From: Acestrorhynchus altus
Taxonomy: Eukaryota; Chordata; Actinopteri; Characiformes; Acestrorhynchidae
NCBI GenBank assembly: GCA_034509495.1
Contig: CM067510.1
Coordinates: 33,204,102-33,268,101, forward strand
Length of the DNA stretch: 64,000 nt
Direction: 5' to 3'
Under the pieces are notes generated by a model. That model searched no databases and was not told the DNA's origin. It saw only the letters and a list, made by a program, of their open reading frames with translations. The position numbers and the translations under genes were made by a program. Positions 21,623-34,000 of the stretch are shown here, piece after piece; positions within the stretch are counted from its first letter, which is position 1, and each line of letters begins with the position of its first letter.

Positions 21623-22325
21623 CGCCGCACCTCACAGCGCGTTACCTGGACTCGGGCCTCGTCTTCATTTAGATCCTACATTTCCAGCTGCACGGGACCG
21701 AAAAAGGGCTTAAAGACCGACGAGTTTGAGAACTAGTGTTTTAACATCAGAGACAGTCGGAATGAAATGTGGTTATTTTGGCTTAAACTGTGTCCTGGTT
21801 CAGAAACGGTGACTTTTTAGTCTGAATCTCTGTCCTTAGGTTTTCTCCAAACTCAAACTCATTGTTTGACCATATTGGTCCTCCTGGCTTTGAAACCACG
21901 ACACCTTCTTGTATTTCGATCTTACTTTATCAGTCTGAATAAACAACACCTGACCGTGTTAAAGACCACACCCCGCAGCACTGAAGTGTAGAACGTTCAA
22001 TGTCTGTTTAGAAGCATTTAGTTGTAGAAACCGATGAACTGATCTGGATGAATGTGTGGTTGTTCCTCTTATCTCGCTGTAGAAGGAAACAATAAATTCA
22101 CATTAACGTGGTTCCTTTTCCTCCGTAGAAGACGAGTAGTTGACCTGGTTGACTGTGTACCAGGAAAAATAACAGCATGGCGTGTCAGGAGACTGACGCG
22201 GAGACCTTTCTTCTTGTGTACATTTTATTTACTCCTGTTTAAACGTGTTTGGGGTGACTTTTTAAGCCTGTTGCGATTTTGATTCTCTGTGCTATTTTCT
22301 GTCAAATATGATGCTGGAATTAAAG
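21623..22325 (+). terminator. BAIAP2L1 3'UTR with candidate polyadenylation signals
   Basis: AATAAA occurs at 22091-22096 and ATTAAA at 22319-22324, about 470 and 700 nt after the stop. No other gene is visible in this interval. Which signal is used cannot be told from sequence. Confidence 0.4.
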
Positions 22326-22446
22326 ATACTGGTTTTCATTTTGGGGTTCTTTTGTCAGCATTCATTCTGCAGTGATGCAGGTTCACTCGTGAATCGTTAT
22401 CAGTTCATCACTTTATTAAATGAATTTATTAAAATGATTTATTAAA

Positions 22447-22764
22447 TCATTTCATTGGTTTTATGAAAATGTCTTCTTTCGGCTGCCAGAGCAGATCATC
22501 TACTGTTACACCAACCATCTCCATGTCCACCTTCACTACATCCATAAACCTTCTCTGAGGTCTTCCTCTTCTCCTTCTGCCCAGCAGCTCCATCTCCAAC
22601 ATTCTTTGTCTGATATCTCCACTGTTCCTCCTCAACACACGTCCAAACCATCTCAACCTGACCTCTCTGGCTTTATCTCCAAACTGCTCCACCTTCACCG
22701 TCCCTCTGATCTGCTCATTTCTAATCTCGTCCATGCTCGTCTCTCCCAACGAAAATCTCAGCAT
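22447..22764 (-). mobile_element. LINE 3' end: C-terminal part of a reverse-transcriptase polyprotein
   Basis: An open minus-strand frame reads VRLRWFGRVLRRNSGDIRQR, then LLGRRRRGRPQRRFMDVVKV. This is the R-W-F/Y-G-H-V...RRRRGRP...W tail typical of RTE-like or related non-LTR elements. It is a 5'-truncated copy downstream of BAIAP2L1. Confidence 0.75.
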
Positions 22765-22954
22765 CTATGGTTTTATGAGAATGTATCATTCATAAATGAT
22801 AACTAATTGATCCATTAAAGTAAAAATGTGAAGAAAAGAGCAGAAATGATGGAAAACTGGCTGAGATTTGTTTGGAAAAATGAAAAAAATATTAAATCTA
22901 TATTTTTTTCGTCTAAATAAGTAATAAGTAAGTAATTATATGAACACACGGGAA

Positions 22955-23185
22955 TCAGACCTCTGCATTTAACCCATCCTCACACACTGATATATACACA
23001 CACACACACACACACTAGTGAATTCACACACCAGGGGGCAGCGAGCATATGTGCCCGGAGCGGTGGGCAGTCCTATTCTCAGTGCCTGGGGAGCAGCTGG
23101 TGAGTTCAGTGCCTCCTCAAGGCCACTTCAGTCACGTCTTGCCAGTTCAGGGATTCGAACCAACAACCTTCCAGTCACTGATTTT
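22955..23185 (-). repeat. tRNA-derived SINE-like element with CA runs
   Basis: CTCTGCATTTAACCCATCCT, GTGGGCAGTCCTATTCTCAG and GGGATTCGAACCAACAACCT (inverse of a tRNA B box, GGTTCGAATCC) are present. A CA microsatellite follows at about 23206-23240. Confidence 0.65.
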
Positions 23186-23699
23186 ATTTTCACTCACACA
23201 CAAACACACTCACACACACCCACACACACACACACACACACATATATATCCCTATAAAGCCTTTTTCAGTTGCTTTAAATCTTCTTTTTCAATGCACCTT
23301 AAGAGATTCCTCCAGTTTCAAACTGAAGAACCTCCAAAGGTTCTTAAGGATCTTGACCTTTTAACAGGGTAGACAATTCTGAAGAGTGAACTGTACTGTA
23401 TGTTGCAGCCTTTGATTAGAACCCAATTGATGCTACATGCACCAGGAGTCTCTAACCAAGTGATGACCAACCCTCTGCCTGGAGAACCATCTAAAACCCC
23501 AGTCAGACAATTGTGGACCTGTGAAGGCACAGAGATTAGTTCACGTAAATGTTCAGCGGGGCAGGCTTGGAGTCCAGTGCTCTTACTCATCATGGCTCAA
23601 AGTTTCTCCACTAATCGCTCTTCTGTCTTAAGGTTCTACTCCTCACACGTGTGATCACACACATTCAGGGTTCCGTACCCGTGTGCCTCTATGACTTTC

Positions 23700-24345
23700 T
23701 GGGCCTGTTCTAATGGTGCATCTGTTGTAATGGTGGTACACCTGCCTGCCAGCATTCCTGTCTGCATCCGGACCCGGATAATTTGCAGGTCACTTCAGCT
23801 CCAGACATGCAGAGTTGAAATGATTTCACAAGATCAAAGAGAAAATGAAGAAACGTCCAACTTCTAACACTCAGACCTTTACCATAAGCTACTGCATCAG
23901 TGGTGCAGGGCATGGAGCCAATCAGCTCATGGCACTGCTGAGATGTAATTGAATCCAGCTTGCTCTGAAAGTGGCCTTCAGTTCATCTGCATTGCAGGGT
24001 CAGATGATTCTCACCACCATCATCATCGTCCATGTTGTCCTCTCTGGCGTACGTTTCATGGGACATTCTGTCTTCAATTTTTTCAGAATCTTGATCCATG
24101 ATGTTTAGATTTGAGGAGTAATTCAACCCTGAAGAGACTGCACCAACTGCTAAGCATGGTGGTGGTAGCAACATGTCCTGGGGCTGTTTTTCTGCCTGTG
24201 AAACTGGTTTATTACATAACGTGGATGGAATAATGAAGCACTACCACAGAATTCTTCAGCATAACGGTGTTCTAACCGGACAACACCTCAAATGTGGTTG
24301 TAGAGTGGATAAAGCAGGATAATATTAAGCTTTTGGAATTCCCAA
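23700..24345 (+). mobile_element. Tc1/mariner-like relic
   Basis: At 24151 onward, AKHGGGSNMSWGCFSACETG is readable, a Tc1-like transposase motif, continuing to a stop near 24330. Flanking DNA is non-coding. Confidence 0.5.
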
Positions 24346-24464
24346 AGTCTATTTCCGATCAAAAACAGTATGTGGACAGTATGTGTTAAAATCTGAACTC
24401 TACCACAAGTTTGTTGATGGCCATCAAGGGTTTTTGGTCAAGGAGAAACTCGTCAAGAGCATAC

Positions 24465-24650
24465 AGACTCACTGTGCTGCACACACAGGAACCTGTCCTC
24501 TGCATTTAACCCTTCCTCACACAGTGATGCACACCAGTGAATTCACACAACAGGGGGCAGTGAGCACACGTGCCCGGGGTGGTGGGCAGTCCCGTCCACA
24601 GAGCCCGGGCAGCTGTTGGAGAGGACCAGCAACCTTCACCTATTAAAGGT
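24465..24650 (-). repeat. SINE-like element fragment
   Basis: CTCTGCATTTAACCCTTCCT and GTGGGCAGTCCCGTCCACAG place it with the copies at 490, 22955 and 49205. The DNA after it to about 25060 is AT-rich, and no gene is seen. Confidence 0.55.
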
Positions 24651-25063
24651 GAATGTTGTGGATCCTCTGAACAGTTCAGACAGGTCGCTGAAGATCCAAT
24701 TCACCATTCCTAACATCGTCCCTTACAAACTCCAAACTTTCAAATCCCTTCTTTGCCTCGTTCCTACATACGCTGAGCATCAACCCTTACTTTACTTCGG
24801 GCTACTTCACACTTCGGGCACTGGACCTCTTGCAGTCCCACGCATCTAGAAGATGGTAGCAGGTCCTTCGGATCTCGTGCTCATGAAACTATTTGAAAAA
24901 TAATATTATATATGATTATTAAAATACAATTTTCCATGTTAATATTTTATATAATTATTAACATTTATTTTTTATTATTAATATTATATATCATTATTGA
25001 AAATAATGTGAGGATATGATGCTCTAATATCTGTATCTCCTCCTTTTGTCTGAAATAATGTCA

Positions 25064-25335
25064 TTAGATATTTCTAGAACCGTCTACCGTCTCTGACATC
25101 GACTGGAAGAACGACGTTCCCACTCCTCCATGCGGAATTCTTTCAGCTCTGTGATGTTTCAGCGTCAGTCTTTGTACAGACGCTCTTACGTTCTCCTCAA
25201 ACCCCCTCTGATACAATAAAGATCTCATAGTGGTTTCTATGATGGAGAGATCTCCACACCCTGCTGCAGCAGAGCAGCTCCAAACCATCACACCTCCACC
25301 ACCATGCTTCACAGCTGCTATGGGTTCCTGTTCTG
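25064..25335 (-). mobile_element. Tc1/mariner-like transposase fragment
   Basis: A minus-strand frame of about 80 codons starts MKHGGGGVMVWSCSAAAGCG. It is closely similar to 6187-6435. It lies about 110 bp upstream of the TECPR1 promoter. Confidence 0.65.
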
Positions 25336-25440
25336 AAAAGCTTTATGACTTTTCGGTGAGTAAGAGAAGAGCAGCCCGCAGAGGGGGCAGAGAGGCCTGA
25401 AGGTCAGGATCTGCTGTCTGAGAGCGGGAGTTTAAGCGCC

Positions 25441-25560
25441 CCCTGCCGGTAACAGACGCACTTCCGGTCGGACTGCGGAAGTAAACAGCGGCTCTGAGCC
25501 CGGAGTTACGAGTTTGTGTCCGGACGCGGCGGTACTCGAGCTTATGAAGGGGAGGTTCAG
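25441..25560 (+). promoter_or_regulatory. TECPR1 proximal promoter and untranslated exon 1
   Basis: This short GC-richer stretch carries ACTTCCGGT at 25460-25468 and GCGGAAGTA at 25475-25483, two ETS/GABP-type sites facing each other, as in many TATA-less housekeeping promoters. A splice donor TTCAG|GTGCGT ends an exon at 25560. The next acceptor, CTGCAG at 26359-26364, precedes the TECPR1 start codon by 8 nt. The transcription start is inferred to lie near the ETS pair. Confidence 0.55.
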
Positions 25561-25666
25561 GTGCGTAAAGACACACAGACGTTTATAAATGTTCACAAAC
25601 GTTGAGTTATTTCCTGCTTCCGGTCTAGTTCTGTGCTAAGCTAAGTTAGCCTGTTCTGTTCCTTCA

Positions 25667-25840
25667 CCTCAACACCTGCTCGACCTGCACCTTTTATCAA
25701 CATCTGCTCCACCCACACCTTTTATCAACATCTGCTCGACCCGCACCGTGTAACATCTGCACGACCCGCACCGTTTATCAACATCTGCACGACCTGCACC
25801 GTTTATCAACATCTGCACGACCTGCACCGTTTATCAACAG
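25667..25840. repeat. 28 bp minisatellite in TECPR1 5'UTR intron
   Basis: About six copies of a unit containing CATCTGCACGACCTGCACCG and TTTATCAA are seen, with the last two nearly identical. Confidence 0.85.
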
Positions 25841-25884
25841 TCAGCTCTGTGATCAGATACGTGACTTATAAACACAGGTTTACT

Positions 25885-26200
25885 AATATGATGTACACCT
25901 GATTGGACCTGGTCAGAACTCAGTAGATCTGGTCAGTACTGATTTAGACATGATTGGACCTGGTCAGAGCTCATTAAACCTGATCAGACCTTGTCAGAAC
26001 TGATTAGACCAGATTGGACCAGTTCAGATCTGATCACATCTGGTTGGAACTCATTAGACCTGGTCATATCTGATTGGACCTGATTGGATGTGACTGGACC
26101 TGATTTAGTCCTGGTTAGGATTTGATTTGGACCTGGTCAGACCTGATTAGACCTAACCAAGTCTGTCCTGGTCTGACCAGACCTGACCTGGGTCTTACAA
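25885..26200. repeat. Degenerate ~10 bp tandem array (GACCTGATTG / GACCTGGTCA)
   Basis: Repeated decamer-like words fill about 300 bp of TECPR1 intron 1, with several ATTGG (inverted CCAAT) motifs. Confidence 0.75.
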
Positions 26201-26231
26201 GGCCTGCTATTGTAAGTTTTTTCTTTATTCA

Positions 26232-26299
26232 TTCAGGGAATGATTTATAAAATTCAGGGAATGATTTATAAAATTCAGGGAATGATTTATAAAATTCAG
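26232..26299. repeat. 21 bp tandem repeat, three copies
   Basis: ATTCAGGGAATGATTTATAA is repeated three times just before TECPR1 exon 2. Confidence 0.9.
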
Positions 26300-26364
26300 A
26301 CAGTTTTGATACACACTTGTGCCTCCGAGCCGTCCGTAAGGAAGTGTTTGTGTCTGTGCTGCAG

Positions 26365-27891
26365 AGAACACCATGCCTAGCTCCCTGCTGTGGGCGGTAG
26401 ATGTGTATGGGAGGGTGTACAGCCTGTCCACAGCAGGACAGCAGTGGGAGCAGTGCCGTCATGCCCATCTGGAGTTCAAGCGGGTATCTGCTGTGCAGCA
26501 CTGCTGCTGGGGCATCGCCTGTGACCACCACATCTACCTGAACATCCACGCCAGTGACGTCCCCATCCGGTACCAAGAAGACACCTATGAGAATCAGGTA
26601 CCTTCAGGCAGGCTTCTAAAATGACAGTGTGTGGACTGCGGAGGTGATCGGTTCTGGGTCTGGAACGTTAGAACAGTTTGAAGTCCCTGTTCTAATACAT
26701 GGACTACACCTTGTAAGTTGAATCGGGTGTGTCCAGACGCTGGACCCGTGATGATGCGAGGACAGTAAAGTGAGGTTTGACCTAAATCAGGCTTGTTTTT
26801 GTGTATTCAGTGTCGTCCAATTACACGGTGGTGAAATGTGAGATCGAGTTGGATAGAATTGTTCCCTAAATGATCTGAATTTTCAGAAGAATCAGCACCT
26901 CTGATTGTAAACCCTCTTTGTCTGGTGGTTTCTGGTGTCAGCGGTGGAACCCCGTCGACGGCTTCTCAGATCGACTGTTGCCTAGTGACCGTTGGCAATG
27001 GAGCGACGTGACGGGGCTGCAGCATCAGCCGCTAGACGGTTTCCAGCTCCCCTCGGAAAACTGGGAGTGGGAAGCTGACTGGTACGTGGATGAAAACTTC
27101 GGGGGAGAGCCCACCGAGAAAGGGGTGAGTGGAAGGGCCTGTCCTGCCTGTTTATATAGACAGATGAAAAGACCTGCGCCGAACATGGTCCACTAAACAT
27201 CTTGGTCATGTACAGAGGTCATGTCCTGACGTTCAGCTGCTCTTCTGGGTGGGCTCGGAGGAGTCTCTCTCCCCTTTTTGGGAAATAACCTCAAAAAATG
27301 TCAGTAAGAAAACATCACGTGTCACTGTGCAAGTATGTGTAGGAGTGATGAAGTTCAGGTGATGTCATGGCAACACCGTTACCGGATTTAGATGCCTTTG
27401 AGAACTTGATGAACTGTGATGGGAGATGATGATAAGTCAGCCCTCATCACCTAAAGATTCTGCTCGTCTGCAGAATCAAAATGCTGGTTTAAAATCCAGC
27501 AAAGATTGAGACAGATTGTCGTTAAAAACTTCGAAATCTGTTAGAAATGATGCTCGTATCGCAACCCGATTCCATCTCTGAAGGTCACAGAGAGCAAACG
27601 ACCATCCAGTCACTGCTGCTTCTTTCAGAAGTTAGAGTTTTTATTGTTTAATCAATAAAAAGTTCTTTTAACTTTCCCGCAACTTCATCTCACCGTCTCC
27701 TTGTTTCCAGGGCTGGACGTATGCGATCGATTTTCCAGCCACATACACCAAAGACAAGAAGTGGAACTCTTGCGTACGCCGTCGCCGATGGATACGTTAC
27801 AGAAGATACAAGGCACAAGAGACGTGGGCTAAGGTGTGTGTGCTGATGTGAAAGAGCCTCCAGTGTAATATTTTAATAATGTTCTCCGAGT

Positions 27892-27946
<55 letters not shown>

Positions 27947-28076
27947 TCCTTAGATCCCCTCCGAGCAGACGGGCTCTCTGCCCGACCCCTTTAATGACAT
28001 AAGCTGTGGTGGTTGGGAGATCACCGAGGAGCCCAGAGCACGGCTGTCTTTGTGGGCTGTTTCTCTGCAGGGAAAG
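26365..28076 (+). CDS. tecpr1: TECPR1 exons 2-5: first TECPR repeat and N-terminal DysF domain
   Basis: Coding parts are 26373-26597 (residues 1-75, LLWAVDVYGRVYSLSTAGQQ), 26942-27124 (76-136, RWNPVDGFSDRLL then WEWEADWYVDENFGGEPTE), 27711-27833 (137-177, GWTYAIDFPATYTKDKKWNS then VRRRRWIRYRRY) and 27954-28076 (178-218, GGWEITEEPRARLSLWAV). The DysF-N and DysF-C halves are the WEWEADW..GWTYA and VRRRRWIR signatures. All four coding segments are phase 0 and multiples of three. The intron before 27954 is almost entirely a TG repeat. Confidence 0.96.
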
Positions 28077-31000
28077 GTCAGCTCTCACTTCTGCTTCTGC
28101 TTTTGCTCTTCATAATCTCATACTTACACGGGATTGCAAACAGAAGATGGAAGATGCTCTTGAGTTAAAATTAATTGGTGTTTACGAAGTAGAACGAGTT
28201 TTCAGGCAGCTGTGGTGGTGCACTGTTCTACTGTGCAGCGACATCTCCACGAATATGACCTTCATAAAAGAATCAGAAGAAAACAATGCGTCCTCAACAC
28301 AAAATCCATCAGACGGACAGATCTGTTTACTGATGGATCATTTTACAAGCGTGATCACTGGCTGTACTGGGACGTGGCGACAGACCAGTACCGGCAAGCT
28401 CTCAGTGACTGATGCGGCTTTTGTCTGGGATGTAATTCCGCTGGAAACGAATGCACTTTAACCGCTATTCCGAGCTGGATTAGGTGCTGAAAGTCGGTGA
28501 CAGATCGATGTCGCTGTACTTGTTAGACAGGGTACGTCCTCTTGTTCGTTTCGATGTGTGTATGACGTCTGTAGGTCATAAAGCTTAGAAAACCGGCGTG
28601 CACCCGCCTGTACAGTGTGGCCTCGGGCTCAAAGTGGTGAAGGTTTTGTTGTGGCCTCACAGCTTCCCGACCCAACCGTGAAAGAAAGTCTGCAAGTAAC
28701 AGACATTGTAACCAGGCGCGCCCAAACATTTCATTTCACTGTACAAATAATAAAGAATGACATAATTACGACAGCTCTGGGCTGATTCCGAGGTTCTGGG
28801 ATGGAAAGGCGTTCCTGCCTCTGGCTGTAACAGTAAAATAGGCCGTGTCCTCGGCGTGGCATTCTTCTCCTTCTCAAACCATCCTTGACTTCCATCTCAA
28901 TCTTCTATTTGATTCTGTTTGATGCAGGTTTGGTTCCGGGATGGCATCCATTACGTGAACCCAGAGGGCTCCGTCTGGGAGGAGGTGTCCACTCCGGCGG
29001 AGGTGGTACAGATCAGCTGTGGTCCAGCTGACCTGGTGTGGGCAGTCCTGTGGGAAGGTCAGCTGCTGGTCAGAGAGGGGATAAGCAGAGACTGCCCTAA
29101 AGGTGAGCTGGAGGCAGCGTGGTCTGATCAGTACTGTACTCAGTTCTGTCAGGTACGTTCTGAGGGACATCGGGCGTCTGCGGAATTCTGTGATGTTCCG
29201 TTATTTGTTCATGTCCGTTTTTGATGTTTGTTGTTTGAATATTCCTGTTCTCTCGATTTTTACTCATAATAAATGTTTTCTGTCCACTGGTGGTTCTCGT
29301 ACACGGGTTGAGGGACCCTGTTAGATCTGCGTATCAGACTCACACTCCTGTTATCAGTCACCCAGTGCTCTAAACACTCCGATCATCAATTCCTGCTTTT
29401 CCAGGCTCCTCCTGGGTAGTGGTTGAATCTCCGAGCCCAGATGTCGGGGCTATACATGTAGCAGTGGGCGTCAGTGTGGTGTGGGCTGTGACAAAGGATC
29501 ATAAAGTAAGGAGTAAACAACAGAATGAGTCATTTCACACTTAGCCTTTGGAATCCTCCGCTTTCTGTCCAGGGTATCAGTAAGTAAGACAAGCAGCTTT
29601 TTCTTTCCACTTTGTTTTTTAACAGGTCTGGTTTCGGAGAGGTGTGAATTCCCACAATCCCTGTGGTTCTGGCTGGATTGCGATGGTTGGTGAGATGGTG
29701 ATGATTAACGTGGGCCTCAATGACCAGGTGAGAATATGATATGATATCGAAAAATCTGAGAAACCTACACACACGATACACATTTGATCATAAACTACAG
29801 GACTTACCCCTTTATAACCATATTTAATTTATAATTCATAACCATATTTATTTCATCATTTATAACCATATATAATTTAATTTAATTGTGGTCTCATCTT
29901 AGTGTGATAAAATCAGAGAGTAATTCAGCTCAGAAATCTGCATACAGACTCTGACTGATCAGAGAGAGGGGGCGGGGCTGACGCTCAACCTGCATACAGA
30001 CTCTGACTGATCAGAGAGAGGGGGCGGGGCTGACGCTCAACCTGGATACAGACTCTGACTGATCAGAGAGAGGGGGCGGGGCTGATGATGTCATTGATCA
30101 AGATATTGGGTTATGGAGGAAAACCAGAAGGGTGGGGCTGTTTGGGGCTGTTTGCTTACACAGTGATCAAATTTCAGAATAAAAGTCCTAAGAAGGGCTC
30201 ATTTTATTTTATTTAAATATTTTGAAAAATATATTATTTTAAATATCCTTGTAAATCTAATGATTATAAATAACTCATCAACATGATAGAATTTTCAGCT
30301 AAAAAACACAATTTCCAACAGCATTTCTGAGATATAAAGTCAGATAAAAGCAAAACTGTAGGTGCAAGTTTATTTTTGTTTAAAACACGGTCGAATTCAT
30401 ACAAATATTTAAGTTTTTTTTTATATTCACATCTCAGATGAAGACAAATTTGAGTAGCCTAGGATACCTTTCCAATATTTTGGTGACTAAAAGTATGTCA
30501 AACTCTGAAAACGTCCCATATAATTGATCTAGGGTTCTGAAGGTTAAGGTAACTTTAATTCTTTAAGGCTCATGGAGCCTCGTACCACCTCGTACATCCC
30601 GTGTGTTTGCTCCTAAAGAAACCGTTTAAGGTCAGATGTTTTTGCTTTAATCAAAACATTTTTGTTGAACATCTAAAATGTTCAGGAAGCTCAGTTCCTG
30701 GAAGCTTTAGCAGTAGATTCAGTGTTTATATTCCTGCGTTCAGTTCTCAGAAGCTGCTGGTCGTATAAGAGTGAGCAGTATGGCCATTTGGGACGTGTGC
30801 AGGCGGTCAGGCTTAAATTACTCTGGGTGTGTGTTTGCGATCGTCCTGAGTGCTGAGTGGTATGGATGGCAATTACAAGTGCTGAAACCAGTCCTCCTCT
30901 CTCACCTGACACCAGCCTTCAGCATGGGCAGAATGCCCACCAGAATAAAATCCAGCTAGCCAGCCCTGTACAAGGCTATATTCTGTGGCCACAGAAGATA

Positions 31001-34000
31001 CCCGCACCAAAGTTAGCAAGACCAGCAAGACCGCTCGATCTAATTCTGTGTGCAGAATCGAGATGTGTGGACAGAAACTGGACACTTCATACTTTCAGCT
31101 GCCTTCTCAACTGTCAGGTTCTCGCTGCTTTGCAGAAAGTGAGGAAATGGTGCGAACATTTGGATAAAGGCACGTCACTTTGGCACATGTAGTGCTTCCA
31201 GATTAAGTTATAAATAAGTCTGGCTGCAGGATGTCGCTGTTGTTGATGCATGGTTTCCCTCTGCCTCTGCAATTTCTGAGAAAATGGCTGGAGGTTGACC
31301 CATGTAAAGAAATATGACCAATACTGAGTGCTGGTCATCTCGGCCACAATACAGTGGCATCCAAACGGGACATTCCCGGTCAAAATACGTGACAGTGAAG
31401 CTGTAGGAAGCTAAGACCTGATTAAAGGTCTTTAATATTGAATGCAGATTAACTTTATTGATTTCCATCTTTTACAGTTTCAAAATGATCTTTTTATTAG
31501 TGCAGGTGTTGCTGCACAGTAGAACAGTGCACCCCCTCTGCAGAGTCTTCCGAGGTCTGTCCAGTGTATATGTTTGCACATACACACGGCCAACTGCATT
31601 TTCGGACTGAAAGTGGACCTTGCAGGGTGAAGACATTTCAGTGTTGTGATGTGGACATGAAAAATGGAGGTTTATGAACTCGCTGATGTCAGAACATGTA
31701 CTGTTTCTGGCTGAATCTCATAACTCTGTACTCCTGATATAGTGAACTACGTAAGGAATTCAAGGCATCTGCACCAGGGGCGTCAGCTGACCTGGCCTCC
31801 GGGACTTTAACCCTGAATATTGTTTACGAACCCCGAGGATTATAATGACCGTGATCTGAAAGCTTATCTAATTTCTAGATTTTCTATCAGAAAATCAACA
31901 CATCATGTTTTCTTAATATTTGGCACCTTTTTAAAAACATGATTTAATGCCCGCAGAGAATAAATTGAGATTATATTCATGAATCAATCAAAACTATGTA
32001 TTTATCACTTTTCAGATCAAATCAAAATGATTCAAGGTGCTTCACAAGTGATTGAAAAAAAAAGAAAAACATAAAATAAGCAATAAAATGAAACTACGGG
32101 TTCAAATATATGTGGCTGATCAGTAATAAAATATAGAATTAATAAAATTAGAATGAGAAGTTTCATTCTAAGTAAAGAAAAATCATTTAAATAAAACATT
32201 GTTGAAAGACTATCGAACGTTGATTAAACACGACGTGAAAGTCAGACTAAATACGCTGGTTAATTTGCTGAAGGTTAAACGCCGTCGTTCATTTCACTCA
32301 ATTTCCAGCTTAAAACGGCAGCAGACGAAGTCTCCGCTGTGTCCGTGATGTTTCCTGTGTTCGGTCGCATGTTGCAGGTTTGGGGGGTCAGCTGTGAGGA
32401 CCGGGCGGTGTACTTCCGGCAGGGTGTGACGGTCAGTGAGCTGAGTGGGAAGGCCTGGAAGGCTGTTTCTGTGCCCAGAGACAACGAGCGCTCTCACTCC
32501 AGTGCCAGCGCGAGCAGCCTGCAGAGGTGAGTGAAGGGCGGCGAGCTGACCTTGTTCTGGGGAGGGAAGCTCGGGGAACTGTCAGCACACTTCACATCAG
32601 CGGAGAACCAACAGAACTGTTCCGTCCGAGTCGTGGAACAAAACGATCAAATCAAGCAAACATGCCAACACTATAACAGCTGCAGCATTTGATGGTTCAT
32701 TCCAGGATCAACAACCAACCGTGTGTGACTTTGCAGCTTCATGTCACCTTAAATGGTGCAGCAGTTCTCTCAAAATATGGTCCATTATCGTGTTGGTGGC
32801 CTCAGTAAGATGTTGTTGTTTTTCATTGTTGCAGTGCTGGTTGTTTCTTTGGTGGCGAAGTCCGTCTGCAGTCGCAGGCCTCTGTGCTCAGTGATGTGGA
32901 TTCTGAAACCGAGAAGGTTGCAGAAGCCCCTCCCACCCTTGAGCAAGAAGACGCCCCAAAACCCAGGATCCCTAAAGTGACCAGCGATAGCTTCATCTCC
33001 GAGCTGGTGTCTGATCGAGAAGGCCAGATTGGACGGCGGGAGGGTCCGCCAGGCATCGCTGAACCATCCATTCCAGAGGAGGAGGGGGCAGAGGTGGAGC
33101 CAGCAGGTAAAACGGCCCCCACCCTGGTGCTTTCACCCAGCCAGTCTGGAGGGCTGGACCCACAATGGAGTAACGTGGATCTGGAAGAGGCCCAGACTCA
33201 CCTGACCGTAGGGTCCGTTGCAGAATCGGCGGAAACCAGCAGCCTGTCATCTGTAGCCACTTATAACCTGGGGATGGAAGAGCAGTATGGGCCAGACGAG
33301 CACCCGCTGTGGGCCTGGGTCAGCGGTGGAGGCTGTGCTGTTGACTCCCACTCACAGCTCAACTGGTTCAACTCCATCACAGGTCAGCTTGAGCTTCTTG
33401 ATGCTTCCTGGTCTGATCAGACAGCTTTCTGATACACATGTAACTGTGTTTTCTGTGTCCAGATAGTCAGGAAAGTGGATAATGTCTGTGAAAAGAAGTT
33501 AATGAGTAAGCCTGCTCTCATAAATGGACCATAAATGGACCGTAAATGGACGTGACCTCTGTAAATTGGAAGACCGGGATATTGATTTGCTGGAGCCCTG
33601 AATTAAATCGTCAAAATAAACAAAGAAGTAAATACATGAATAAAGATAGAATGAAAGGGTCCGTTTATCATCTGATCGACAGGCCAGTATCCTTTATGGG
33701 AACAGACCAGTTATCTGGGGTCTGGATCACACCTCCTTCTCCCCAGCCACCTCCAGCTGATGGGGGGGAATTCCAATGCGCTCCCAGGCCAGCTGAGAGA
33801 CATAAGCTCTCCAGCGTGTCCTGGGTCTTACCCGGGGTCTCCTCCCAGACACCCCTTACAAGGGAGGTGACCAGGAGGCATCTTGACGTGGAGGAGCAGC
33901 GGCTCTACTCTGAGCCCCTTCCCGAGGACTGAGCTCCTCCCCCTGTCTCTAAAGGGGTGTCCTGCAACCCCGCAGAGAAAGCTCTTTTCAGCAACTTGTC

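Larger units (their letters stand above)
25544..26380 (+). promoter_or_regulatory. Possible upstream ORF spanning the TECPR1 5'UTR splice junction
   Basis: If exon 25560 joins 26365, an ATG at 25544 opens a 10-codon frame (MKGRFREHHA, then TAG). It overlaps the main ATG at 26373 in another frame (CCATGCCTAG). Its existence depends on the predicted exon 1. Confidence 0.3.

Noticed and set aside
28130..28460. Frame in the intron after the TECPR1 exon ending at 28076
   Set aside because: It starts with intronic sequence, has no homology to TECPR1, and the next true exon at 28928 joins in phase without it.
30771..31468. Cluster of short frames in a TECPR1 intron as a nested gene
   Set aside because: Frames on both strands are short, mutually overlapping and without motifs, start context or splice continuity.
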